Shown here piece by piece: positions 43,158 to 52,911 of a DNA stretch of 64,000 bases. Source of the DNA: CAYXDO01 sp964463485 (lineage in GTDB: Bacteria; Myxococcota; Kuafuiibacteriia; Kuafuiibacteriales; Kuafuiibacteriaceae). The translations under genes were made by a program, and so were the position numbers. The notes under the pieces were generated by a model. The model did no database searches, was not told the DNA's origin, and saw only the letters and a program-made list of their open reading frames with translations. How positions within the stretch are numbered: the first letter of the stretch is position 1; every line of letters begins with the position of its first letter. The stretch covers positions 1-64,000 of the forward strand of contig CAYXDO010000054.1 in the NCBI GenBank assembly GCA_964463485.1. The letters are read 5' to 3'.

Positions 43158-46100
43158 TCAGCGCGCCACGCGGAGTGCGGGATCACCGAGCAAATTGTAT
43201 CCGTAGAGCACGTCGGCATCCTTGAACCCTTCGCTCATGAACCGCCGCTTGGCCAGAACGACCGCCTCACCGAGCGTGAGTCCGCCCTCCACCGACTGCT
43301 CGGAGAGGTAGCGCGACAACCGACCCTCGGGGCCGGCCTCGGTCAGCGTCGAGGAGCCGAGCACAGCCGCGGCACCCCGATCTCCCGACAGCAGCAGAGC
43401 ATGGGCCAAGGACATTCCGGCCGGATCCACGAAATAAGTATTCCAACAACCCATTTGCATGACGACGGTCGGCCGTCCGGCGTTGGTCAAGGACAAGGCG
43501 TCGGAAGCATTGAAGACACCCGAGAACGTCCACACCGTGGCTGCCGAGTGTCCGAAGAACTCGGTGAGCGCGACGCCGCGGTTCAGCTCGGAGAGTACGG
43601 TGCTGCGGGTGTTCGCAGGACCCATCGAGTCCACGTAGGCACGAGTCGCCACGAGCGAAGGCAAGCTCCCCAAGATCTCGTCGCTCGTTCGGGCAAAGTC
43701 GATCTCACCGCGAGCATCGGCGACGAACAAAGCCGATCCGGCGTGCCCGGCGACGGGATACCGCAGCGTCTTCTGCACGAGGTCATCGAGCTCCGTCAGG
43801 TTGCGAACCGGGAAGCGCCCAATCGCTATGTCTTCCATCCCATCCCCATCGGCATCCGCCAGCGCGGCGTCCGAAGGCGCGTGTCGAACGATGGGTCCCG
43901 TGGCGACGTAAAGGCTGGGGATGAAGCTCACGGAGCCTATTCCGAGGTGATTCAGCGGGTCGCGCGTGTCACCGCCTACGAGGAGCACCGACTGAGCTCC
44001 GAGCGCCTGCTGCGACCAAGCGATCGCCGAGCGGATCGCCATCGGATCGACGACTCCATTCGAGAAATGTCCGTAAACGTCGTTCACACTCACGACGGCC
44101 ACCGAGTGACCTTCGTGTCGGCGTGCATCGACGAGCGGACGAATCCCGCTCTCGAACGCAGGATGGGTGATGACCAAGTAATCCGCCGAACCGCTCGGGA
44201 GTGCATTCATGGACAGCGGACGAATGCGCGGTGTGAAGACTCCGCGCCCGGTGGCCACGAACACGCGCGAATTCGCGAGAGCTGGCACGACCGCCGAATA
44301 GCTCGACCCCGCGGCCGACGCACGCGCACCGGCGAGCTTGACAGGAATTCCGCTCGAACCCACCGCGTACGCGACCACGTCCGTCCCACTGAAGCCGTCG
44401 ATGCGGAGGGCTTGCGCTCCAACTCGCGAGTCGAATCGATCCGCCACGGCGGAGGCGCGCCGAGGGAAGTCTAGCTCTACCCGATCGACGTACACGAGAT
44501 CGAACACCGACCCCGTGTCGAACGGCAGCGACACCTCGACTTGGTTGATGCCCGCGTGAACCGAAGCAGCCGGAACCGTCACCTCCAAGATCTCGCCCCT
44601 GAGTCCGTCGAATCGAAGCTCGCCGACCCACTGCCCATTCAACTTGGCGACGACGTGGTGATCTTGCTGTTCAGGGAGGTCTGCGCCGCCCCAAACGTGA
44701 ACACGCAGCGTGGCGGACCCTTGCGCAACAGGGGCGTCGGTCGCGACGCCGAACTGCGCGGACACGGCCTGCGAGGTCGCGAGCAGCTTCGTGTGGTACC
44801 AAGGATCTGAGTCCGGAGACGTCACCTCGTACGCAAGGTCGTCGGCGATGCTCGCCACCGACCGATGAATACGCGTCGTTCCGCTCGTCGTGACCTTGCC
44901 TACGCTCATACGCGACGCTCGAAGCGGATCCACACTCAGCCGGTAGACGTTGTCCTCCGTGTAGAGGGACTTTTCTCTCCGACCCACGAACTCGATGTAA
45001 CTTCCAGGCCCAAATCTGCAATCCGTTCGAAGGCCGCAGTTGCCTTGAACGACCATCGGAACAGGACCCTTACGATCACGAAGCGCGAGGTCTTTGATCC
45101 GGACTCCTGCCAGGTCGATCCCAGCGTCGCGGAGCTCTTCGTAACGAGCCCGATAAATGCCGTCCGCGCTCACGAGGAGCTCGGCCGTGTTGTTCGACGA
45201 AACCATGCTCCACGCGTGAGCCTCCACGGGAGCCGCTCCCGACCAGTCGAGCGCCAGACTCGGATCGGCTCGCCCCGTGGACTCATCGACGTTGAACGGC
45301 CCCTGCCGCTTGCGCTCCCCGCGGATCGACACGTCTTCGATGAAGAACTGACCTTCGGGCAGGTCGCGAACGAGCTGCTGATAGAGCGTCTGCGACTGTG
45401 AGCTCACCACCTGGCTCGCGATCAGCTGAGCGTTGAGCTTACGGACGCGCCCGTCGCCCTGAACCGCCAAGATATCGAAGCCGGCGTTGCCCGTCTCCGA
45501 CGCTGTTGCCCAGTTGATTTGCACAGACTCTCCCACCCGCTTGCTCCACACCTTGGACAGCGTGACTGGAAGAACGTCCCCAAACCCGAGGCACCGGCAA
45601 GTGCCGCCGCAAGAGACCGTGGGATCGGGTGAGCATTCCGTACCCGTCCCGTCTTCGCAGACGTTGCCGGTCGTGGGATTCAACAAACACGAGAAGATGA
45701 AGTCCTTCTGCAGCGGATCGGTGCTGGAGTCGCTGGTGGAGTAAAAGATCTGGTACTCGCGGTCTTCGATGATGGTCTGCACGTGGTCGCCGTCGACCAA
45801 GCAGACGATGGGTACCTGCACGTCGACCCACCACTCGTCCGCGTCGCTCGACACGTTCCCGTGGTCGTCGTTCGTGTCGTAGAGGCGGACGCGGCTCTGC
45901 ACGTCGCAGCCCGTCTCCGTCGGAGACCGGCAAATCGTCAAATCGCTGATCGACCAGTCGAGGCCGTCATTGGTGACGGCGACCGCGCCAGCATGCTCAT
46001 ACTGAATCTGGTCCGACGCGAGGAAGGCGGTGATGAGGAAGTTGCCGTCGTTCGCCGGGTTGGTCGCGTTCTGAATCCGGAGCACCTGACCCACCATCGC

Positions 46101-46856
46101 GGCGGTGAACGGGTTGCTCGCGCCATTCTGCGTCAGGGTCACGGTCGTGCCCGACTTGCTGAGTGTCTTCGTCTGGGCCGGTGAAAAGAGAGTAGAAATG
46201 TCGAACGTACAGGCTCGGTGCTCCTGCGTTTGCGGGCACGATGCGCCGGAGCAGATCGGACCGGGCATCTTCTGCGACTGCGTATTCTGATATCGCACGA
46301 TGAAATCGAAGGCCTGCCCGTCAACGTCGATCCAGAACTCTTTCCAGCCATCGACGGCCCCGGACTCCTCGACGTCGAGCAGGTAGTTCCAGTGGCTCGC
46401 GCTGATCTCGTCGTTGCCCGACTTGCGCGGATCTCCGTCGACCCGCAGCCGCATGAGGAGCATATCGTCGCCCGGTGTGGCGGGCGTTCCACCGTTGTAG
46501 TAGCAGAACAGTCCCGAGGTCTCCGGACCGCACATCTGAGGCGTCGGGACGTCTCCAAACTCATCTGGGTTGCAGGTGGCCTCGTTGAGATGATCCCGCG
46601 CGAGGCTCGAGGCGATGTCCACCTCGGCAGAGAACTGCGCCGGCCCCTTCGTGTCGTCCGTCAGGGTGGTGCCGGACTTGTCGTAGTCGCGAATCGGCAA
46701 GCTCTGGTGGGTATAATTACCCATCGTACATGACGTCCAGGGGACCGCCGAGGGCTTGGCCGTCGCGGGCACGTGTGCGTCGATCTCGTCAGCGAAAGCT
46801 GGAGTCAGTGCGACGAAGGTTGTGGCGAGTGAAATTTGCGGGGCGAACCGGCGCAT
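43158..46856 (-). CDS. Secreted C25 (gingipain-family) peptidase-like protein, 1232 residues
   Basis: The signal peptide MRRFAPQISLATTFVALTPA ends near AFA. A Cys-rich N-terminal region (about 35-440) includes EFWIDVDGQAFDFIVRY and CSPDPTVSCGGTCRCLGFG. An Ig/FN3-like segment follows (VQINWATASETGNAGFDILA). The C25 caspase-like domain occupies the last 370 residues: DYLVITHPAFESGIRPLVDA, SVLLVGGDTRDPLNHLGIGS, FFGHSAATVW (H1103), MQMGCWNTYF (C1137) and YGYNLLGDPALRVA. Both catalytic residues are present. No Bacteroidetes-type type IX sorting tail is seen. It is a paralogue of the larger protein at 47.2-52.4 kb. Confidence 0.85.
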   Translation of the reverse strand: MRRFAPQISLATTFVALTPAFADEIDAHVPATAKPSAVPWTSCTMGNYTHQSLPIRDYDKSGTTLTDDTKGPAQFSAEVDIASSLARDHLNEATCNPDEFGDVPTPQMCGPETSGLFCYYNGGTPATPGDDMLLMRLRVDGDPRKSGNDEISASHWNYLLDVEESGAVDGWKEFWIDVDGQAFDFIVRYQNTQSQKMPGPICSGASCPQTQEHRACTFDISTLFSPAQTKTLSKSGTTVTLTQNGASNPFTAAMVGQVLRIQNATNPANDGNFLITAFLASDQIQYEHAGAVAVTNDGLDWSISDLTICRSPTETGCDVQSRVRLYDTNDDHGNVSSDADEWWVDVQVPIVCLVDGDHVQTIIEDREYQIFYSTSDSSTDPLQKDFIFSCLLNPTTGNVCEDGTGTECSPDPTVSCGGTCRCLGFGDVLPVTLSKVWSKRVGESVQINWATASETGNAGFDILAVQGDGRVRKLNAQLIASQVVSSQSQTLYQQLVRDLPEGQFFIEDVSIRGERKRQGPFNVDESTGRADPSLALDWSGAAPVEAHAWSMVSSNNTAELLVSADGIYRARYEELRDAGIDLAGVRIKDLALRDRKGPVPMVVQGNCGLRTDCRFGPGSYIEFVGRREKSLYTEDNVYRLSVDPLRASRMSVGKVTTSGTTRIHRSVASIADDLAYEVTSPDSDPWYHTKLLATSQAVSAQFGVATDAPVAQGSATLRVHVWGGADLPEQQDHHVVAKLNGQWVGELRFDGLRGEILEVTVPAASVHAGINQVEVSLPFDTGSVFDLVYVDRVELDFPRRASAVADRFDSRVGAQALRIDGFSGTDVVAYAVGSSGIPVKLAGARASAAGSSYSAVVPALANSRVFVATGRGVFTPRIRPLSMNALPSGSADYLVITHPAFESGIRPLVDARRHEGHSVAVVSVNDVYGHFSNGVVDPMAIRSAIAWSQQALGAQSVLLVGGDTRDPLNHLGIGSVSFIPSLYVATGPIVRHAPSDAALADADGDGMEDIAIGRFPVRNLTELDDLVQKTLRYPVAGHAGSALFVADARGEIDFARTSDEILGSLPSLVATRAYVDSMGPANTRSTVLSELNRGVALTEFFGHSAATVWTFSGVFNASDALSLTNAGRPTVVMQMGCWNTYFVDPAGMSLAHALLLSGDRGAAAVLGSSTLTEAGPEGRLSRYLSEQSVEGGLTLGEAVVLAKRRFMSEGFKDADVLYGYNLLGDPALRVAR

Positions 46857-47238
46857 CGGCGGAACGTAGCGATGGACCGGGTTTGCGTCAAAGGATTTCG
46901 TTGATTATCGACAAAATTCCCTCCGCTCGAGATAATTGTCCGAATTCGGATCGATTCGTCGTGTTTTCGGACATCCAGCGGCTGAGTATCGACTGCCATC
47001 GGTTTCACCGCTAGGGACAGTCGCTCGCGACCGGTCCGAGCGCGGTGCGGACGAGGGTGATTGCGAGCGGAACAGTCGCTCGCGACCTGAAGCGACCTGT
47101 CCGAGCGCGCAACGAGGACGGGGGTGATGACGTGCTGGACCTGGAGCCCCTCGAAGCAGCGGGAGGCAGCGAGGCAGGCGGGGAGTCAGCGGGGCGAGCG
47201 AAAGGGGCGCAGGAACTCGTAGGAGGTGCGGGAAGAAA
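46857..47238. other. Intergenic region with a 55-bp imperfect direct repeat
   Basis: ACAGTCGCTCGCGACC occurs at 47017 and 47072, and TCCGAGCGCG at 47035 and 47100, as two imperfect copies of one block. The left part (46857-47010) is richer in A/T and is a plausible place for a promoter of the 1232-residue protein. No coding sequence was recognised. Confidence 0.5.
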
Positions 47239-50200
47239 TCAAGGGGTCGAGGCGATCGACAGGGTCGGATCGCCCAGGAGATTCCAACCGAGGAGTACGT
47301 CCTTGGCTCCGGGATTTCCGTTCTTGGCGAGGTCCGCCTTCGCGATTCGCACCGCGTCTCCGACTGAAACTCCGGGCCGGAACATGGAACGGAACAAGTG
47401 GTAGCCGAGCGCGCGCTCGCTCTCCGCTCGCGTCAACGTGGTCGCGCCCAACACCGCCGCGGCTCCACGGTCGCCGCTCAGCAGGAGACGGTGCGCCATC
47501 GTGTCCCTAGCAGGACTCACGAAGTACGTCGTCCAGCAGCCCCACTGAGTTACGACGGTCGGTCGCCCCACGTTCTGCAGCGCGGCCGCGTCTGCGGACG
47601 TCAGCAAGCCATCGAAGGTCCACGATCCAGGCGCCGAGTGCCCCATGAAGGTCGTGACGGCCGGCCCCGCATCGAGCGCCGCGAGGAGATCCTGGCGAGC
47701 CCCCGCTGCTCCACGCTGGTCGAGGTAGGCCCTCGAGATTGTCCAATCCGTGGGGACCATCCCGCCCAACCGCTCACTGGCGATCGTGAAGTCGAAGTGC
47801 GACCCTTCGTCTCGCTTGTCAGCAGCCATCACGATCGTTCGCCGCTTGGTGAGTTGGTCGTATTCCAGGGTTCGCGAAATCAGCGAGTCGAGCTCGGCGT
47901 TCGTACGGACGGGGAAGCGGCCGATGGCAAGATCCTGAATTTCGTCGCCGTCGAGATCGACCAACAATCCATCCGCCGGCGCGAAGCGCACGATGTCTCC
48001 GGTCTGGGCGTAAATCGAGGGCAGGTGGCTGAGGCCTCCGATGCCGAGCCGGTCCTTGTAGTCGAAGGTATCTCCACCCACGAGCAGCACCGCCTTGATC
48101 CGAACCTTCTGAGCGGCGGCCTTGATGAAGGAACGAATGGCCTCCGGATGGAAGGCTCCGTGGCCGAACTCATCGTAGATATCCTCGACGTCGACCACAG
48201 CCACTTTCCAACCTTGACTCTCGCGCGCTGACACCAGCGGTGCGAGCCTTGGGATGAAATCGGGATGCGAGACGATGAGGAGGTCGGCCGAGCGAGGCAT
48301 CGGGTTCGTTACGGCTCGCGCCACGATCGTCGGGCTCTGAATGGCTCCTGAGTTGGCGATGAAATACTTGGCCCAACTCGAGGATCCTGGGAATCGGGCC
48401 GCGTACCCTCCCGACGGGCTCCTTTGAACGAGCACGCCCGTGAGGCGCTCGACCATCTGAGGAAGGACGCGGTAGACCGAGACCTCGGGCGAAGTCAGGC
48501 CGGTGACTTCGAAGACTTCGTCTCGCCCTTCGAAGGCGAGGGTTCCATTTCGAGCGACGAATCGACGGGCGTATCGGGCCTCGATCTCGTCGACGTGCAC
48601 CAAGTCGAAGTCCACGTCCAAGTCTCCCGGGACGACGACCTCGACACGGTCGTTGGCCTTTTGGAGCGATTTGGCGGGGATGGTGAATCGGAGGTCGTTC
48701 GCGCTGATTCCGTCGAACGAGTCTTCGGCGCGCGCTTGCCCGTTGACCTTGACGACGACGTGATGGTCGAGCTCGGCGGGAAAGTCCGTTCCGCCCCACA
48801 CACCGACCCGAACCTCGACCGGACCGTCGGTCCGATCGGGAGTCACCAGAGCGAAGCTCTGCGCTGCGGGTCGTCCGCGGAAAGCGAGGACCCGAGCGTC
48901 GAACCAGGGATCTCCGTTCGGAGAGGTGAACGAGTACTCACGATCCTCCTCGGCGACGACCGTACTCCGGAACGACCCTGGAGCTTTGCCGAGCGGGTTC
49001 GGCGACCGAGCATCAACGCGCGCTCGGCGCGCCATCAACGGATCGACGCGGAGCACGTAGGTGTTGGCGCTCTGGTAGAGGGTCTCCATTTTCTCACCTA
49101 CGAACTCGATGAACGAACCCGGACCAAACGAAGTCGACGGCTCGACGCGCACTGGGATCGGCTGCCCCGCCAAAGTGAGGGCGAGGTGGGCGGGTTGAGC
49201 CCCGAGCAGGTCGAGCCCAGCCGAAGAGAGTTGCTCGTAGCTGACTCGCTGAATTCCGGACTCCGAGACCAACAGTCTCGCTCGATTGGCAGGTAGCCGA
49301 GTCATCGCGGCCTGCCGCGTGTGGCTCTGTCGAATCGAGCGCCAGTCGATCATCGGCGCTTCGCGCAACTCACCTCCGTATTTGCGGCCGAGCGCAAACG
49401 GACCGTGGAACTTGGATCGTCCAAACAGGTCAACGGCCTCCAAGGCGAACGCAGTTGCATTCGTTTCGCCGGCCTCGACGACGTAGCGGAGAGGATTGAT
49501 CGAGTCCGTGCTTTGAGACGGAACCATCTCGGTCGCGCGAACCCATTCTCCATCTTGGAGGGCGTGAATTCGGAACCCGATGTTACCGACTTCGGTCGCC
49601 GTGCCGAACGTGAGCGTCGCCTTCGACCCGACTCGTTTGGAAGCGAAGAAAGCGAGCGTGACGGGAGTGTAGTCTACGACCGAGTCCGTGGCAGGCAGCG
49701 AGCTCTGCTTGCTCGTCGCGGAGGCGAGGTTCGTGAAGCTCGTGATGCCGGGGGCGAGCGGGTTGTCGACCTGTACGGAGAAGGTCACAGTCATACTCTG
49801 GGTCGGAGACAACGCGAACGCGTCGTCGGTGACGACGATGTTCGGAGAGGTTCCGTCGGAGAGGTCTGGATTTGCCCCCGCGGGGACGTTGTCCTTCGTC
49901 TGAGCCGTAGTCTCGGCCACCAGGATTTGGAGGTTCTCCACGAAGAAATTGTCCGCTGCGCCGTGGGTAGCCGACGTGATGAACCGGACGCGGGTGTTGG
50001 TCGCGATGTAGCTGGTGATGTCGTAGCCCTGGCCGACATAGGCGGCGTCGTTGGTGGGTCCAGCGAACTCGTCGAGCGTGGTCCAGTTCGTACCGCCATC
50101 GGAAGAGACCTGCGCCAAGACGTAGTCGTTGGAGTTGTCGAAGCCGCTGCGTCGTCGCGAGAAGGTGAGGAAGGCCAGTGAGTATGGCGAAAGGTCGACC

Positions 50201-52407
50201 TCGCGCTGAACGCCTTCACTGATGTTGCGCACGCGCAGCACCGATCCGAGGACGCCATCCACGACGCCTGACTGCTCATCGCCCGCGGCTGCGCCGTCGG
50301 CTTCGTTGATCTCGAGCCAATTCGTGCTGAAGTTGAACCCAGCAGTCCCGCTGTTGGTGGCGTAACTCGCCGCATTGAAGTTGTCCGCGAAGTTGGCATT
50401 TCCGCCAGCAACGCGGATCGTGTCGACGCTGAAGGTCGCCGACGCGGCCGTGTACCCGGCAGTCAGTCGGAACCGAATCTTCGTAGCCGCTGAGCGGAAG
50501 CCGGAGATCTCGTAGGCTCTCGAGGTCACGAGCGAGCCCGCGATTCCTGTGAACGTCTCGAGGGTCGAGTAGCCGCCCCCCGAGTCCACCTCGACGACCG
50601 CCGAGTCGCCGGCGACGACGCCGCTGCCGAAACGGAGAATGAAGGTGAACATCACTTTGTCGGTCGTCAGGTTGAGACTCGCCGGGAGAGTCCTCTCGAT
50701 CGAAGGAAAGTTTCCGGCGGCGGTCTGGTTGTCGAGGTTCAGGCGCGCCGCGTTGATCTGGACCTCGCCGTCGCTTGGAGACTGCGAAACCGAACCGTCG
50801 AGATCGGTCTCGGTCCAGGACGTGGCCCAATCATCGGATCCGTCATTGTTGGCATAAGACGCCGTGCCGAAAAGATCGGCGACGTGCATCCCGCTCCAAA
50901 CGCGGCCGACGACGGTCGTGCTTTGGGGCACGTAACCAAGTCCGAGGGGAATCGAATCGGTGACCTCGATCTCCGTGTGCGTCACCGTGTCGTTGTTCGT
51001 GATGGTCAACGTGTACTGAAAGATCTCTCCGGCCTGGGCGCCGTCGGCGTCGGCGTTCGACGCCTTGGTGAGTTGCAGCTCGGACGGCGGCGACGCCAAC
51101 GTGAAGCCGAAATCGTTGTTGGGATCGGTCAGCCCGAAGTCCGTGTTGGCGAAGCTCGCTTCCTCGACGTTGTCCGTGGTGAAAGTCGAGGTGGCCGGAA
51201 GAGTCGTGGAATCGACCTCCGCCACGATGTTGCCCTGGCCCATGGCGAACTGCCAAAACCCGGCTGAGTTCGTGACGGGACAGTCGAGGTTATAGCTGTC
51301 GGCGGCGTTCTCGCAGAGCTGAGTATCGCCGACGTCGACGAGGTTGTCGTTGTTGTTGTCGATGTAGAGCACGACTCGCGCGCCTGCGTACCCTTCGTCG
51401 CCAATGGCGGGTTCGTACGCGCCGTTCGCGTTGGCATCGAAGTAGACCGTGCCGGTGACGAGGTTGTCGAGCAGACAGGTCACCGCTTCATAGTCGGTGA
51501 ACGACGGAAACACGGCGATCAAGGTCACTTCTCCCGTTTCCTTCTCAATCTGCCACAGAGTGTTGTTGTCACCGGGGACGGTGCTGTTGTTGCCCGTGGT
51601 GCCGTACAGCTGTCCGTCGAGCCCGAAGCTCTGGCCCTCCATGTCGTCGATGATCGCGCCGTTGCTCACCTTGCGATAGAGACGGATGTTCGTGCCGTCG
51701 CCCGTCACCGGATCCGCGAGGATGAGCTGGTTCGCGGCGCCAGCGACGTTGTTCGTGACGAGCAAGCTCCCGTTCGTGGGGTCGACACCAAGGTCGTCGT
51801 CGTCGACCTGCAAGCTGGGACCCGAAATTCGGACACAGGTTGCTCCGCCGTCAAATCCAGGAGTGGGCGACGTGTCGAGCAAGCCCGTGGTCGGGTCGAT
51901 TTGAAACAGCACGTCGTCGGGCGCAGCCCCGTCGCCGTCACGATGCACCGCCCACAAAACCCAAGTTCCCGTCGACGCGTCCGCGCGGGTGAGATCGAAG
52001 GTGAGCCCGTCGATGTCGGTCAGGGTCACGTTCGCTCCGCCGGGCAGCGTACAGGTCCCTGCGCCTGCCGAGATCTGAATGAACTCGGAGTCGTTGCCGT
52101 CTCCGTCGAACGCGTCGTCGTAGTCGACCCTTCCGAAGGCTGCCGCGTTGCTCCCGTACATGATGGCGGTGGCCGGGTTGAAGGCGATGGCCTCCATGTT
52201 GGTCGTGCCGGTCGCTCCGAGATTCGTGAAGGTGTCGCCGTCGCGGCGGATGTACACCAAGTTGTCGCCGCTGTCGGCGACGGCATAGCAGTAAGGCTCG
52301 GGCTGAGGGGGCACCACGGCGAGGGCCTCGACCGAAAGAAAGGAGACGCTTTGCGCAAGCGCCAACGCGGCCCAGCGGGCCGAGAAGTTGAATTTTGGCT
52401 GCTTCAT
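47239..52407 (-). CDS. Secreted C25 (gingipain-family) peptidase-like protein with SdrD_B and DUF11 modules, 1722 residues
   Basis: From ATG 52407 (GTG 52416 possible). Signal region FSARWAALALAQSVSFLSVEALA. Residues about 30-320 form a propeller-like domain (DSGDNLVYIRRDGDTFTNLG). About 325-440 is an SdrD_B/Cna-B-like unit (GTVYFDANANGAYEPAIGDE). About 445-510 is a DUF11 repeat (FQYTLTITNNDTVTHTEIEV), then jelly-roll-like regions. The C25 domain ends the protein with SADLLIVSHPDFIPRLAPLV, FMGHSAPGSW (H1590), QWGCWTTYF (C1624) and GWNLLGDPTLSIA. It starts 11 bases after the stop of lasso precursor 2, so the two are probably co-translated. Confidence 0.85.
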   Translation of the reverse strand: MKQPKFNFSARWAALALAQSVSFLSVEALAVVPPQPEPYCYAVADSGDNLVYIRRDGDTFTNLGATGTTNMEAIAFNPATAIMYGSNAAAFGRVDYDDAFDGDGNDSEFIQISAGAGTCTLPGGANVTLTDIDGLTFDLTRADASTGTWVLWAVHRDGDGAAPDDVLFQIDPTTGLLDTSPTPGFDGGATCVRISGPSLQVDDDDLGVDPTNGSLLVTNNVAGAANQLILADPVTGDGTNIRLYRKVSNGAIIDDMEGQSFGLDGQLYGTTGNNSTVPGDNNTLWQIEKETGEVTLIAVFPSFTDYEAVTCLLDNLVTGTVYFDANANGAYEPAIGDEGYAGARVVLYIDNNNDNLVDVGDTQLCENAADSYNLDCPVTNSAGFWQFAMGQGNIVAEVDSTTLPATSTFTTDNVEEASFANTDFGLTDPNNDFGFTLASPPSELQLTKASNADADGAQAGEIFQYTLTITNNDTVTHTEIEVTDSIPLGLGYVPQSTTVVGRVWSGMHVADLFGTASYANNDGSDDWATSWTETDLDGSVSQSPSDGEVQINAARLNLDNQTAAGNFPSIERTLPASLNLTTDKVMFTFILRFGSGVVAGDSAVVEVDSGGGYSTLETFTGIAGSLVTSRAYEISGFRSAATKIRFRLTAGYTAASATFSVDTIRVAGGNANFADNFNAASYATNSGTAGFNFSTNWLEINEADGAAAGDEQSGVVDGVLGSVLRVRNISEGVQREVDLSPYSLAFLTFSRRRSGFDNSNDYVLAQVSSDGGTNWTTLDEFAGPTNDAAYVGQGYDITSYIATNTRVRFITSATHGAADNFFVENLQILVAETTAQTKDNVPAGANPDLSDGTSPNIVVTDDAFALSPTQSMTVTFSVQVDNPLAPGITSFTNLASATSKQSSLPATDSVVDYTPVTLAFFASKRVGSKATLTFGTATEVGNIGFRIHALQDGEWVRATEMVPSQSTDSINPLRYVVEAGETNATAFALEAVDLFGRSKFHGPFALGRKYGGELREAPMIDWRSIRQSHTRQAAMTRLPANRARLLVSESGIQRVSYEQLSSAGLDLLGAQPAHLALTLAGQPIPVRVEPSTSFGPGSFIEFVGEKMETLYQSANTYVLRVDPLMARRARVDARSPNPLGKAPGSFRSTVVAEEDREYSFTSPNGDPWFDARVLAFRGRPAAQSFALVTPDRTDGPVEVRVGVWGGTDFPAELDHHVVVKVNGQARAEDSFDGISANDLRFTIPAKSLQKANDRVEVVVPGDLDVDFDLVHVDEIEARYARRFVARNGTLAFEGRDEVFEVTGLTSPEVSVYRVLPQMVERLTGVLVQRSPSGGYAARFPGSSSWAKYFIANSGAIQSPTIVARAVTNPMPRSADLLIVSHPDFIPRLAPLVSARESQGWKVAVVDVEDIYDEFGHGAFHPEAIRSFIKAAAQKVRIKAVLLVGGDTFDYKDRLGIGGLSHLPSIYAQTGDIVRFAPADGLLVDLDGDEIQDLAIGRFPVRTNAELDSLISRTLEYDQLTKRRTIVMAADKRDEGSHFDFTIASERLGGMVPTDWTISRAYLDQRGAAGARQDLLAALDAGPAVTTFMGHSAPGSWTFDGLLTSADAAALQNVGRPTVVTQWGCWTTYFVSPARDTMAHRLLLSGDRGAAAVLGATTLTRAESERALGYHLFRSMFRPGVSVGDAVRIAKADLAKNGNPGAKDVLLGWNLLGDPTLSIASTP

Positions 52408-52418
52408 GAGTTGCACTC

Positions 52419-52583
52419 TCAGGTGCCCGGTGGCCGGAACGTGGTGGGATTGCCTGAATCACCGGCGCCCGGAGATCCTCCCAAAGTCAGCTCGCGCACG
52501 TCCCCCAACTTCGTAAGCTTCGGGGGCTCCCACGCGGATTTTGGTTCGTGCGGCGGCAATTGTGTTTCCGCGTCAATCTGCAT
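52419..52583 (-). CDS. Lasso-type RiPP precursor peptide 2
   Basis: 54 residues from ATG 52583. The leader end WEPPKLTKLGDVRELT matches YxxPxLxxxGxxxxxT with Trp for Tyr. The core begins one residue later as GGSPGAGD and ends SGNPTTFRPPGT. It differs from precursor 1 only at core position 17 (Pro for Ala), yet 15 of 20 core codons differ. Leader lengths are 34 and 47 residues. The stop is 11 bases before the ATG of the large C25 protein, so it is the first gene of that unit. Ribosome-site match is weak (GGGG). A longer upstream frame exists but reads as noncoding. Confidence 0.78.
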   Translation of the reverse strand: MQIDAETQLPPHEPKSAWEPPKLTKLGDVRELTLGGSPGAGDSGNPTTFRPPGT

Positions 52584-52911
52584 TGCGCCCCATGGCACGG
52601 GTGCACGAGGGACGCAAGGGATCGCTCGGTGCTCAAAATAAGAGACGCAAAGAAATGCCCGGGTGACGAGTCCTAGAGGCGTCGATGTGCCGCTGCTCAC
52701 CAAACTCATGTGCGGCCGGAACCTCGTCGCACAGAGAGGATGAACATCGGAACCACCGGAACGGCGACCCGGCTGGAGGTCGAGCTGCGTTCTTCGGACA
52801 GCCCGTCGTGAGCTTCCGCCCGCAAGGAGCCTCGCCTTCTTCTTGCGCCCGGGCGCTCGTTGCTCGCGCTCACTCAGCGCACCGGAGCGCTGTTTTGCGT
52901 AAGGTGACGTC
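52584..52911. other. Divergent intergenic region
   Basis: This 328-base stretch should hold promoters for the leftward lasso-precursor/C25 unit and the rightward beta-rich protein. A/T-rich words such as TCTTATTTTGAG lie on the minus strand about 50 bases before precursor 2, but no clean -35/-10 pair was found. No gene is visible. Confidence 0.4.

Noticed and set aside
43158..46856. C25 protein as the lasso leader protease
   Set aside because: It has a signal peptide and would be outside the cytoplasm, while leader removal occurs inside; cleavage would also be needed at Leu-Gly, not after Arg/Lys. Kept only as a possible downstream partner.
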